IMG/VR virus record: IMGVR_UViG_3300024339_000012
Coordinates: 1 to 64,000 of that record
DNA: 64,000 nucleotides
Source of the DNA: a virus
Direction: 5' to 3' (one strand)
Position 1 is the first letter of the stretch, and every line of letters starts with the position of its first letter. The translations under genes were made by a program, and so were the position numbers. Positions 45,998 through 52,420 of this stretch are shown here, piece by piece. The notes beneath the pieces are model-generated. The model saw nothing but the letters and a program-made list of their open reading frames with translations. It made no database searches and was not told where the DNA came from.

Positions 45998-46582
45998 TTA
46001 AAAGTCATCTTCAATATCATTATTCATACCAGCAAATGCATCACCTTTTTCTTCAGGTTCAACTGCTTTTGGTTCAACAACCTTTTCAGCTGCTTTTTCA
46101 AGTGGAGCTTTTGGTTTTTCTTTAACCTCTTCTTCAACCTGTTTGAACATATCACCAGTTTCACCTGTTGGAGCAACCTTTTCCTTAACTTCTTCCACTG
46201 CTTTCACATCAGTCTTAGTTTCAGTAGTTTTAGTTTCAGTAGTCTTTGGAACAGGTTTCTTTCGTGGTGTGGTAGTCTTTGTGCCAGTAGCTTTCTTTTG
46301 CTTCTCGTCTGCAACTCTTTTGATTTGCTTATCGAAAAACTCTACATTGTCAGTCATTTCAACAACTTTATTCAATGATGGTTTTAAAGCATCATAGAAG
46401 TTATCTTCTAACTGTTCGGGAGTGCCTGATATTACTAAATTAGGCATGTGAGTATCTTTGTCCTTTGACTTAAAGAATATAGCCATAGTGACAATTCCAT
46501 TCTTACTTGAGAATATGATATTCATATCCAACTTCTCACAATAGTCGGATATGAATTCAAAAAACGTAGGTATATTTTCCAT
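45998..46582 (-). CDS. PRTRC system protein E
   Basis: 194 aa. The N-terminal 100 residues (TFFEFISDYCEKLDMNIIFS, then PNLVISGTPEQLEDNFYDAL) fit PRTRC protein E, which has a small alpha-beta domain with a conserved GTPEELxxxF signature. A long low-complexity Lys/Thr/Glu linker (about 100-175) follows, then the acidic tip MNNDIEDDF. The tip resembles that of the SSB-like protein at 37162. The start overlaps the upstream stop as TAATG. Function of the family is unknown. Confidence 0.8.
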   Translation of the reverse strand: MENIPTFFEFISDYCEKLDMNIIFSSKNGIVTMAIFFKSKDKDTHMPNLVISGTPEQLEDNFYDALKPSLNKVVEMTDNVEFFDKQIKRVADEKQKKATGTKTTTPRKKPVPKTTETKTTETKTDVKAVEEVKEKVAPTGETGDMFKQVEEEVKEKPKAPLEKAAEKVVEPKAVEPEEKGDAFAGMNNDIEDDF

Positions 46583-47610
46583 TACGGTAGTCCTTGTTCG
46601 TTAGTTTCACCAGATTTATCTTTATCCTCTTCTTCAAGAGTATTTGGAGTAGGCTCATCTTCCATGATGTCCTTAGCATTTTCAGCATCTTCTTTTTCAA
46701 GATCAATAACTTCAATTATTTCGCCCAGGCGATATCTGTCAGTAAAGAATTTACCGGTTGCAGCAGATTGAATTATTCTTGCTTCTAATCTGTTACTGGA
46801 AGAGGTTACAGCTGTTATGTGATTAAAGAAATCCCACAACGGTACGAGGTTGTCACCTTTGTCATCATAAGAAAGCATATTTGCAGCAAGTTTGGAACAT
46901 TCGCTTATGTTCAATGGTACTTCAAGAGTACTGTCAATATAAGCACCTTTAACCGCAAGTGATAGTAAGCTACCAAGGATGCTGTTTCTCTCTGTTATAG
47001 CAGGTACGCGCATCATAATAAGCCTATTAATGAATGCACCCTGTTCTTGCCAAAACTCTTTGATATTATCAATACGCTTTTCAATCAATTCAAGAATGTG
47101 ACTGAAATCCATACCGTCTTTACCATAATTTCTGAAGATGTGATTAGCACCCATTATAGTGAAGTTTGAGCATATTGTAACACGAGCACCAACACCAAAG
47201 ATAAAACCCTTTTCATTCTGAGTAATACCAATAACAAGACCAATCTCATCATTAGTAAACTCACCAAGTACTCTTATCGAGCATATCATTTCACGAATGA
47301 TAGTAACGGTTGTGTCATTAACCTCAACAAGATCTTTAGATTCTGGATTGTCCTTGAGGGCTCTTTTGTTCATTCGATCAACTTGCTTCTGTGTTCCTGG
47401 AATTGTTCCTTTTTCGGTTATGAATAAATCACACACCTCGAAAGGTATTTTCCTTGAGTCAAGCATATCAGTTATTTCAGCGATAACATCATAATGCGAC
47501 ATTGGAAATTTCTTTTCATTTTGGTTACGATAGTCCGCAGACTTCTCCAAAGTCTCAAGATCAATTTCCATTACTTTTTGGCCTTCACCAAAGACAATTT
47601 GTTTTTGCAT
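46582..47610 (-). CDS. Unknown protein heading the PRTRC operon, DUF932-like pattern
   Basis: 342 aa, no membrane segment. The central GLVIGITQNEKGFIFGVGAR followed by TICSNFTIMGANHIFRNYG recalls the strand-turn-strand core of DUF932 proteins of phages and plasmids (which share a CSNGxxxG-like motif), but the match is loose. The C-terminal 60 residues are acidic. It is coupled to PRTRC E by TAATG and preceded by a leader carrying the TTATTTTT element, so transcription of the cassette probably starts here. Confidence 0.5.
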   Translation of the reverse strand: MQKQIVFGEGQKVMEIDLETLEKSADYRNQNEKKFPMSHYDVIAEITDMLDSRKIPFEVCDLFITEKGTIPGTQKQVDRMNKRALKDNPESKDLVEVNDTTVTIIREMICSIRVLGEFTNDEIGLVIGITQNEKGFIFGVGARVTICSNFTIMGANHIFRNYGKDGMDFSHILELIEKRIDNIKEFWQEQGAFINRLIMMRVPAITERNSILGSLLSLAVKGAYIDSTLEVPLNISECSKLAANMLSYDDKGDNLVPLWDFFNHITAVTSSSNRLEARIIQSAATGKFFTDRYRLGEIIEVIDLEKEDAENAKDIMEDEPTPNTLEEEDKDKSGETNEQGLP

Positions 47611-47624
47611 TTTTATAAAGATTA

Positions 47625-47653
47625 GTTAAAAATATTAAGAAGAAAAATAATCA
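47625..47653 (-). promoter_or_regulatory. TTATTTTT leader element for the PRTRC operon
   Basis: On the minus strand the stop codon TGA of the 47651 gene runs into TTATTTTTCTTCTTAATA, then TTTTTAAC, with 14 nt more to the ATG at 47610. This is the recurrent early-region element. Confidence 0.5.
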
Positions 47654-48016
47654 ATTTGGAAGTATTGGGAAGAGGTTTGCCATGTCACTCATGGATACGT
47701 TGGGGGCTGTTTCAACCTTGCGTATGAACGCTCTCACGTTGTCTATAACCTCATTTATGTTCGGGAATGCATGAAGGGTAGCAATGGATCGTATATAGCT
47801 TACAATAGCTTTCTCGTCATCGGTTGTTATAGCCATAAATGTATTGTCTGGCATTCTAAATAGTAGGTGAATGATATCACCACTTGATATTAATAATGAA
47901 TTCACCACACCTGTATCCTTAGAAATGTTATTAAACCACTTCATGGTTTCATCATTGCGTACATTCTTACGAATCCACTCTTCGATATCTTGTGTATTAA
48001 ATGTAGTAAAAAACAT
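47651..48016 (-). CDS. Unknown protein, 121 aa
   Basis: Soluble alpha-beta protein (NSLLISSGDIIHLLFRMPDN, TDDEKAIVSYIRSIA). No family is recognised. Its stop codon forms the first bases of the TTATTTTT leader of the PRTRC operon. A bidirectional terminator lies about 85 bp upstream, so it starts its own unit. Confidence 0.6.
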   Translation of the reverse strand: MFFTTFNTQDIEEWIRKNVRNDETMKWFNNISKDTGVVNSLLISSGDIIHLLFRMPDNTFMAITTDDEKAIVSYIRSIATLHAFPNINEVIDNVRAFIRKVETAPNVSMSDMANLFPILPN

Positions 48017-48094
48017 ATTACAGAATTATTGGGTAAAATTAACATTAATTATTAGATTAAATAATGAAGTCACAGCCTGTGAATCTATATTACA

Positions 48095-48133
48095 AATAAA
48101 ACCCCAAACTGGGTAGATAGCTTGGGGCTTTTT
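48095..48133. terminator. Bidirectional terminator
   Basis: CCCCAA (48102-48107) pairs with TTGGGG (48122-48127), loop 14 nt. A plus-strand CTTTTT (48128-48133) and a minus-strand TTTTATTTG (48101 down to 48093) flank it. It would end the DUF6150 transcript on the minus strand. Confidence 0.65.
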
Positions 48134-48206
48134 ATGTTTATCTGTCAATCAGATATTCGGGAATCATATGGCTCGAACACTTGCCTTGTTAAAGGACTTT
48201 CAGGAT

Positions 48207-48599
48207 CTAATTGACATTGTAAAAATTTGATAGGTCAGTTTCAAATGAAAGACCGATCGCCTCTCTTTCTTGCTTATAGATATCAGTACCGGTTTTAGTG
48301 GCTGATGGGGTCTCAGAGTAGTAGATCTTTTTAGTTGCCTCAAACTCATTCGATGTGTAATAAACTTTGACATCTGCTTCGAGCATAAACGTGGTAAAGT
48401 ACCAACTGTTCTCATTTTCCTGGGCAGTGAACTTAGAGTCCGTTATAGTTATAATGTCATCAGCTGTAAATTCGCTGTCAACAACATAGACAATTTCATC
48501 TGCCTCGCTCTTCGCATCGGTGATATAGATCACGTCCGCGGCAACTGATAAGCTAAACATTAGCGCAATCAGGAATAAATAAACCGTTTTCATAAGCAT
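48207..48599 (-). CDS. Secreted DUF6150-like repeat protein
   Basis: 130 aa. A signal peptide (MKTVYLFLIALMFSLSVAAD after an initial ML) is followed by about five short repeats of the form (V/I)xYITDSKFxAD: VIYITDAKSEAD, IVYVVDSEFTAD, IITITDSKFTAQ, then SWYFTTFMLEAD, VKVYYTSNEFEAT. These match the DUF6150 family of Bacteroidota, predicted small beta-repeat proteins. It has its own promoter and lies between terminators. Export implies a role in the periplasm or at the host surface, for example superinfection exclusion, but function is unknown. Confidence 0.7.
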   Translation of the reverse strand: MLMKTVYLFLIALMFSLSVAADVIYITDAKSEADEIVYVVDSEFTADDIITITDSKFTAQENENSWYFTTFMLEADVKVYYTSNEFEATKKIYYSETPSATKTGTDIYKQEREAIGLSFETDLSNFYNVN

Positions 48600-48625
48600 T
48601 GATTTTAATTAGTAATAAAGTGATA

Positions 48626-48654
48626 CAAATATAATATAATTGAGATATTTACAA
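48626..48654 (-). promoter_or_regulatory. Bacteroidota-type promoter for the DUF6150 gene
   Basis: Minus strand: TTG (48654-48652), 18 bp, then TATATTTG (48633-48626), 26 bp before the ATG at 48599. Spacing is 1-2 bp shorter than consensus. Confidence 0.6.
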
Positions 48655-48658
48655 TAGC

Positions 48659-49012
48659 TTATATCAGACCATTGTAAAGTATAACACTTGGATGACCATG
48701 TTCACAATGACCATCTGGTTCTGTTACGCAGCCCTGAGAACAGCAAGCATCAACTATACTGTCCAAAAGAAGTGAGGGATTATCCATATAAGAACTTAAC
48801 CCTATTGGCTGGAAATAGGACTTGTATCGTTTCTGTTTAGCCTCTTCCATTTTGAGGATCTTACTGGCACGAGATTGAAGTTTCTTTTCGACATTATCAG
48901 GGAGCATTACTACACCCCCTGCTCTTTCAATATCGTCAATCTTTTCTTTTAGCCTATCAATTTCACCTGTTTTCATATCAGGTATGTATTGACCAGCCTT
49001 TGCTGTGTTCAT
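48659..49012 (-). CDS. Unknown protein with Cys/His-rich C-terminus, 117 aa
   Basis: The start at 49012 (MNTAKAGQYIPDM) is preferred; the in-frame ATG at 49030 lies deeper in the upstream gene. Helical middle, then a C-terminal CCSQGCVTEPDGHCEHGHPS that is likely to bind metal. The CxxGxPS(x)xL ending is a pattern seen in small phage proteins. Overlaps the 48978 gene by 35 bp. Confidence 0.6.
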   Translation of the reverse strand: MNTAKAGQYIPDMKTGEIDRLKEKIDDIERAGGVVMLPDNVEKKLQSRASKILKMEEAKQKRYKSYFQPIGLSSYMDNPSLLLDSIVDACCSQGCVTEPDGHCEHGHPSVILYNGLI

Positions 49013-49241
49013 GATAAATAATGCCACCATTCATTTTATGCCCTTCTCTTTCAATAGCAAATGACATTGACATATGAGCAAAGTCTGTACCTATTACTAC
49101 ATCATAGCCTTCAGATAAGTATCTGTACAGTCTTGACATTGTTAACCAGAATTCATCAGTTAAGTTGTTCGTATCAGCAAAGTCAATGATTTCCTTGAGT
49201 CTGCCATTGGTGTAATCTGTAATCGTTTTTTCTTTTTCCAT
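48978..49241 (-). CDS. Unknown small protein, 87 aa
   Basis: Soluble alpha-beta protein (TDEFWLTMSRLYRYLSEGYD, VVIGTDFAHMSMSFAIE). No family is recognised. Operon member between genes at 49253 and 48659. Confidence 0.6.
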   Translation of the reverse strand: MEKEKTITDYTNGRLKEIIDFADTNNLTDEFWLTMSRLYRYLSEGYDVVIGTDFAHMSMSFAIEREGHKMNGGIIYHEHSKGWSIHT

Positions 49242-49252
49242 GATTTAATTGT

Positions 49253-49573
49253 TTATGAATTATCGCCAGCAAATTGAGCTGCAAATTTACCATGAAATAT
49301 CTTCCAGTCTTCGTCTAAGCCATATCTACAGAACCTTGTTATTCGTTTAGGTCTGTTCTTTTGAGTATCATTATCAAACCAGTCATCCATAATGGCATAA
49401 CCAAGTTTCTTATCATCAAAGTTTGGTACATCAAACATTCTTAAGTTGAAGTTCTTTCCATCACATACCTGTCTTGTTTCGGAGATCTTTATACAGTAAT
49501 GAAGCATCCCTTGAGTCCACTCGTCCAGTGGTACTTCTTTAAGTCCTTCCGGAGTTTTATTATAGTCGTTCAT
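49253..49573 (-). CDS. Unknown protein, 106 aa
   Basis: Aromatic-rich soluble protein (KLGYAIMDDWFDNDTQK, RFCRYGLDEDWKIFHG). No family is recognised. Lies 12 bp downstream of the RadC-like gene and probably shares its transcript. Confidence 0.6.
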   Translation of the reverse strand: MNDYNKTPEGLKEVPLDEWTQGMLHYCIKISETRQVCDGKNFNLRMFDVPNFDDKKLGYAIMDDWFDNDTQKNRPKRITRFCRYGLDEDWKIFHGKFAAQFAGDNS

Positions 49574-49585
49574 AGCTATGCTTTT

Positions 49586-50041
49586 TTAGTGAATTAATCC
49601 TTCATCTGCAAATGAATAATATTTATAATTCTCTGATGAGAGTATTATATGGTCAAGCAACCTAATGCTAAAATAGTTTAATGCTTTCTTAATATTATTA
49701 GTTATTCTTATGTCTTGATCACTGGGTTTCATTCTTCCCGATGGATGGTTATGACATAGTATAACTGCTACACATAATGATTCAATAGCATATTTAGTTA
49801 TTAATCTTTCATCAACGACTGTGCCCATGAGACCTCCTTGACTTATCTTAACCCAACCAATAGTATTGTTAGCACTGTTAAGGAATACGGTAAAGAAACT
49901 CTCATAGATAGCAATATCATCATGATAGAACTGCCTTGCATATTCATCAATATCTCCTGACTTAGTAATTTTTACTTTTTTAATATTTGTTGGTTCTTTA
50001 ACTAATCTGTACTGTGGTGTATTTGATTTATAAGTTTTCAT
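49586..50041 (-). CDS. RadC-like JAMM/MPN+ domain protein
   Basis: 151 aa, a single domain. The JAMM metal-binding motif CHNHPSGRMKPSDQD (H97, H99, D110) is intact, with an upstream acidic residue candidate in IAIYESFF (E47). RadC-family proteins are common on phages and mobile elements; the fold is shared with de-ubiquitinating JAB proteases. In many PRTRC cassettes a JAB protein is a member; here it is 2 kb upstream of the cassette, so a role in processing the ubiquitin-like protein is possible but unproven. The leader contains a 33-bp exact repeat. Confidence 0.8.
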   Translation of the reverse strand: MKTYKSNTPQYRLVKEPTNIKKVKITKSGDIDEYARQFYHDDIAIYESFFTVFLNSANNTIGWVKISQGGLMGTVVDERLITKYAIESLCVAVILCHNHPSGRMKPSDQDIRITNNIKKALNYFSIRLLDHIILSSENYKYYSFADEGLIH

Positions 50042-50089
50042 AATAAATAGTTTAGTTAATAAAAAAAATAAGTAGAGCGTTAGCCCTAC
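50039..50089 (-). promoter_or_regulatory. Hairpin plus TTATTTTT leader of the RadC-like gene
   Basis: Minus strand: a 7-bp hairpin (50089-50083 with 50078-50072, loop TAAC), then TTATTTTTTTTATTAAC (50071-50055), then 13 nt to the ATG. Bases 50039-50071 are identical to 50907-50939. Confidence 0.6.
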
Positions 50090-50322
50090 TTAGTGTCATC
50101 AATGTTAAAGAATTCAATTTCTTTGGTATGTCTTGTAATCTTTTTGTATTCCAAAGCATTGAAATTGTTCTTGTTAATTTTGTCGGCAATAAGAGTAATC
50201 CCTTTTGCCATTTCGAAACTCATTTCTCCGCGCCTTACATCAAGTAAAGCACCCGTAAGCATCTTGGTTAGATTCTCTGATGAGTCTGCCTTAATCTTTG
50301 TTAAATCTCTTTCCATGTTCAT
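50086..50322 (-). CDS. Unknown helical protein, 78 aa
   Basis: Mostly helical: ENLTKMLTGALLDVRRGEMS, FEMAKGITLIADKINKNN. The pattern (short helix, VRxGxxSxExAxxI) is seen in small phage proteins that may regulate transcription, but function is unknown. Start could be 50322 (MNMERD) or 50316 (MERD). Overlaps the upstream gene by 4 bp. Confidence 0.55.
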   Translation of the reverse strand: MNMERDLTKIKADSSENLTKMLTGALLDVRRGEMSFEMAKGITLIADKINKNNFNALEYKKITRHTKEIEFFNIDDTK

Positions 50323-50909
50323 GATTGCATAGTTTTAAGTTCACGTTTTATAAGTATTGTTAATCTTTTCTGTTCAATTAATTCTTTAGGAATATCTAAA
50401 GATTCCAATCCATTATTATATCTTTTAATACTTTTTATGATATAATGATCAGGTAATTCTTTGGTTCGTTTATCATCTTTCTTTTTATTCCTAACTTTCC
50501 ATTTTTGAGGATTGGTCTTTCGGTCATTTCTTAATCTCTCATTTATACTATCCCTATTGTTCTTTTCATATTTACGTCTTATTTCAACAATCTTTTCAGG
50601 ATACTTTTTATAATATTTATCTCGTCTTATTTTATCGTTTTCCTTTATCATTAAGTCAGCTTTTTCAGGATCTGATTTTCTAAGCTCCATTATAATAACT
50701 TTTCTTTTATATGTACTGTCAGTTTTCATTCTTTCTTTTCTGTATTCCTTTTGTTTCTTTGCATTTCGGACTCTATTTGCTTTAGCTATACATTTTTTAC
50801 AAGCATAAGTAAAATAGACTCTATCATATCCTTTGCATTTAACTGGTTTGAAGTTTTTCTTAGTTAATGGCAATTCATCACCACATTGCTTACATATTCT
50901 GGTTTCCAT
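50319..50909 (-). CDS. Zinc-finger protein, possibly HNH-endonuclease-like, 196 aa
   Basis: The start at 50909 (METRICKQCGDEL) is preferred because the leader repeat ends there; the ATG at 50945 is upstream of it. The N-terminus has a zinc knuckle (CKQCGDELPLTKKNF, then YACKKC), typical of the first part of phage HNH homing endonucleases, but the HNH catalytic part is not seen. A long very basic helical middle follows, and a C-terminal DIPKELIEQKRLTILIKREL helix, a motif found in several phage DNA-binding proteins. Probably binds nucleic acid. Confidence 0.55.
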   Translation of the reverse strand: METRICKQCGDELPLTKKNFKPVKCKGYDRVYFTYACKKCIAKANRVRNAKKQKEYRKERMKTDSTYKRKVIIMELRKSDPEKADLMIKENDKIRRDKYYKKYPEKIVEIRRKYEKNNRDSINERLRNDRKTNPQKWKVRNKKKDDKRTKELPDHYIIKSIKRYNNGLESLDIPKELIEQKRLTILIKRELKTMQS

Positions 50910-50975
50910 AATAAATAGTTTAGTTAATAAAAAAAATAATCTCAAAAGAAAAAAGCCTGGCTAATTGCCAAGCTT
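50907..50975 (-). promoter_or_regulatory. Terminator hairpin plus TTATTTTT leader of the zinc-finger gene
   Basis: Minus strand: a 9-pair stem (50975-50967 with 50961-50953) followed by TTTTTTC, then GATTATTTTTTTTATTAAC, then 13 nt to the ATG at 50909. 50907-50939 is identical to 50039-50071. Confidence 0.6.
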
Positions 50976-51440
50976 AGTTTTAATTTCCATAACATACTTC
51001 TTCGGTTTCTCTCCTGGTCGGAGTCGTTCCAAGTTAATTCCTTGCATCGTCATAATACTGTCATGATAGTGCATAGCCTCAATTACTTTCATGTTGGCTG
51101 AGTTATTACTATCAGAAATGATCTGAGTATATAACTGCAAGTATTTCATTGCCTGCTCTTCGGTAATTAACTCACCTTTTACCCGGTTACATGAGAACAT
51201 GCCATGATCAGAACTACCAAAGAATCTACAAATAAATGGTCTGTTCTCATACTGTGAACAGCCCTCATCAGTCATGAATTCACATTCATATTTGTCATTC
51301 CAGTTGGTGTACAGTCTACCTTCAGGTAAACCCATTGCTTTAGCCTCACTCGGAAGCATATAAACAGGACTGCAACACACGTTACAGTCCTTCTGACATT
51401 CAACGTCAGGTAAGCATTTGTTAAGCTTTTTTAAGTTCAT
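50961..51440 (-). CDS. YkgJ-family cysteine-cluster protein
   Basis: 159 aa. The Cys pattern CQKDCNVCCSP near the N-terminus, then CEFMTDEGCSQYENRPFICR matches the YkgJ / putative zinc- or iron-chelating family (CxxxCxxCC ... GCxxYxxRPxxCRxF). Metal or Fe-S binding is expected; the cellular role is unknown. The C-terminal half is helical. Its stop is in the stem of the downstream terminator hairpin. Confidence 0.75.
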   Translation of the reverse strand: MNLKKLNKCLPDVECQKDCNVCCSPVYMLPSEAKAMGLPEGRLYTNWNDKYECEFMTDEGCSQYENRPFICRFFGSSDHGMFSCNRVKGELITEEQAMKYLQLYTQIISDSNNSANMKVIEAMHYHDSIMTMQGINLERLRPGEKPKKYVMEIKTKLGN

Positions 51441-51606
51441 CTTCTTTTAGTTCTTTAATCCAACGCTTGAGCCTTTGGATACGTGCAATTAAATTTGTTA
51501 TTTGAAGTCTTACATCAACAGTTTTCTTGAGTTTCTTAAGCTCTGTAAGCCTTGCAGGTAATGGTACAAGTTTCTGTTCAATGAATGCTATGTCTGCTTT
51601 ACTCAT
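51421..51606 (-). CDS. Small coiled-coil protein, 61 aa (tandem paralogue A)
   Basis: Helical and basic: RLTELKKLKKTVDVRLQITN, IARIQRLKRWIKELK. It aligns with the 56-aa protein encoded just upstream (TEL-x-x-L, LK-T-x-DV, then I-x-x-L/I and R-I at the same spacing), suggesting tandem duplication. Overlaps both neighbours; the start overlaps the upstream stop within ATGAGTAA. Confidence 0.6.
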   Translation of the reverse strand: MSKADIAFIEQKLVPLPARLTELKKLKKTVDVRLQITNLIARIQRLKRWIKELKEDELKKA

Positions 51607-51769
51607 GTGCTGACTCCTTTCTGATTATCCATGCATGTGCAGTTTTAATACGTCCGCGAATGTAGTTAATTCTTGACTTAACATCACTGGTGCGTTTGAG
51701 TGGCAGTAATCTTTGCAACTCTGTTTTCTTACTTTTCAGTAATCTTTTAACAATTTTGATTTCACTCAT
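51599..51769 (-). CDS. Small coiled-coil protein, 56 aa (tandem paralogue B)
   Basis: MSEIKIVKRLLKSKKTELQR, then LKRTSDVKSRINYIRGRIK. Basic helical protein similar to the one at 51421. Preceded by TTTTTAACC and 15 nt before the ATG, and by the structured region at 51794-51923, which would form its 5' leader. Confidence 0.55.
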   Translation of the reverse strand: MSEIKIVKRLLKSKKTELQRLLPLKRTSDVKSRINYIRGRIKTAHAWIIRKESAHE

Positions 51770-51793
51770 AATTTCATATTTAGAGGTTAAAAA

Positions 51794-51923
51794 GGAAGCT
51801 ACCCTTCAAAAGATCAACAGCGAGATCAACCGAAGCTAACCTGTCAGGGATTTGACATTGGGCTAATACGGGTCGTTTTATCCCGTAAATTTCATGAAGG
51901 CATCATTGATCTTTACAGCTCCC
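51794..51923 (-). ncRNA. Candidate structured RNA or structured 5' leader
   Basis: No ORF. Two long-range helices close the region: GGAAGCT (51794-51800) with AGCTCCC (51917-51923, one mismatch) and AAAGATCAA (51809-51817) with TTGATCTTT (51906-51914, 9 bp perfect). Inside are two local hairpins: TGTCA/TGACA (51842-51846, 51853-51857) and TACGGG/CCCGTA (51867-51872, 51882-51887). On the minus strand the closing helix is followed by TTTTTAACC and then the ORF at 51769. It could be a leader element, a small RNA with its own terminator, or an RNA decoy. No known family is recognised. Confidence 0.5.
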
Positions 51924-51943
51924 TTTGTAATAATTATCAACAA

Positions 51944-52116
51944 GAATAAAAATAATCATTGCTTACAACCAAGAGAATAGCAAGCCTTTTGTACTTACTG
52001 CTACCATAAGGTTGGGGCCTGCTATCTCTCAATCAAAGTATTATGAGCCGATCCAAAATGTTACCAAAAAACGGCACGCACAGCTTCACAGACAATGCGA
52101 TACTTTAATTTATTCA
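51944..52116 (-). other. Non-coding stretch with second structured segment
   Basis: No gene seen. 51973-51986 pairs with 52016-52030 (14 pairs, one bulge, one mismatch). 52035-52041 (AAAGTAT) pairs with 52100-52106 (ATACTTT), enclosing GCCG/CGGC (52047-52050 with 52072-52075). On the minus strand TGATTATTTTTATTC (51958-51944) follows the first stem and precedes the structured RNA candidate, so transcription toward 51769 may start here. The 72-nt closed segment has tRNA-like size but no canonical arms. Confidence 0.4.
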
Positions 52117-52386
52117 CTAAACTAATCTTGTATTGTTCTTCCTATTGAATTCGCTCAATGATATGTAAGTTCTATCGAAATCATCTTCCTCTTTACAAAA
52201 TTCAGCCAGTTCTTTCTCTTTGTTATCAATCTTATCAGTTATCATTGTAGGTATATCTTTCGTGTATTCTATATACGATATGGCTGTGTTGTTAATGGTA
52301 CGAGCATATCGTTTAGTTACAGTTACCAGCTTTCTTGAAAAGATATTGATAAACCTATTCTTTTGATTGGGGTCTTCAAATAACAT
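52117..52386 (-). CDS. Unknown protein, 89 aa
   Basis: Basic first half (NRFINIFSRKLVTVTKRYAR), acidic second half. No family is recognised. Preceded by the leader element TGATTATTTCTATTTTTAAC starting at the stop codon of the DUF1064 gene. Confidence 0.55.
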   Translation of the reverse strand: MLFEDPNQKNRFINIFSRKLVTVTKRYARTINNTAISYIEYTKDIPTMITDKIDNKEKELAEFCKEEDDFDRTYISLSEFNRKNNTRLV

Positions 52387-52400
52387 GGTCGTAAATATTG

Positions 52401-52420
52401 GTTAAAAATAGAAATAATCA
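52401..52420 (-). promoter_or_regulatory. TTATTTTT-type leader element
   Basis: Minus strand TGATTATTTCTATTTTTAAC; the TGA is the stop of the upstream gene. It lies 14 nt before the ATG at 52386 and is almost identical to 58876-58895 on the plus strand. Confidence 0.55.

Noticed and set aside
50319-50945. Complete HNH homing endonuclease
   Set aside because: Only the N-terminal zinc knuckle is similar; the H-N-H catalytic residues are not present.
52035-52106. tRNA gene
   Set aside because: A 7-bp closing stem and 72-nt size fit, but there are no proper D, anticodon and T arms and no GTTCRAxxC-type T loop.
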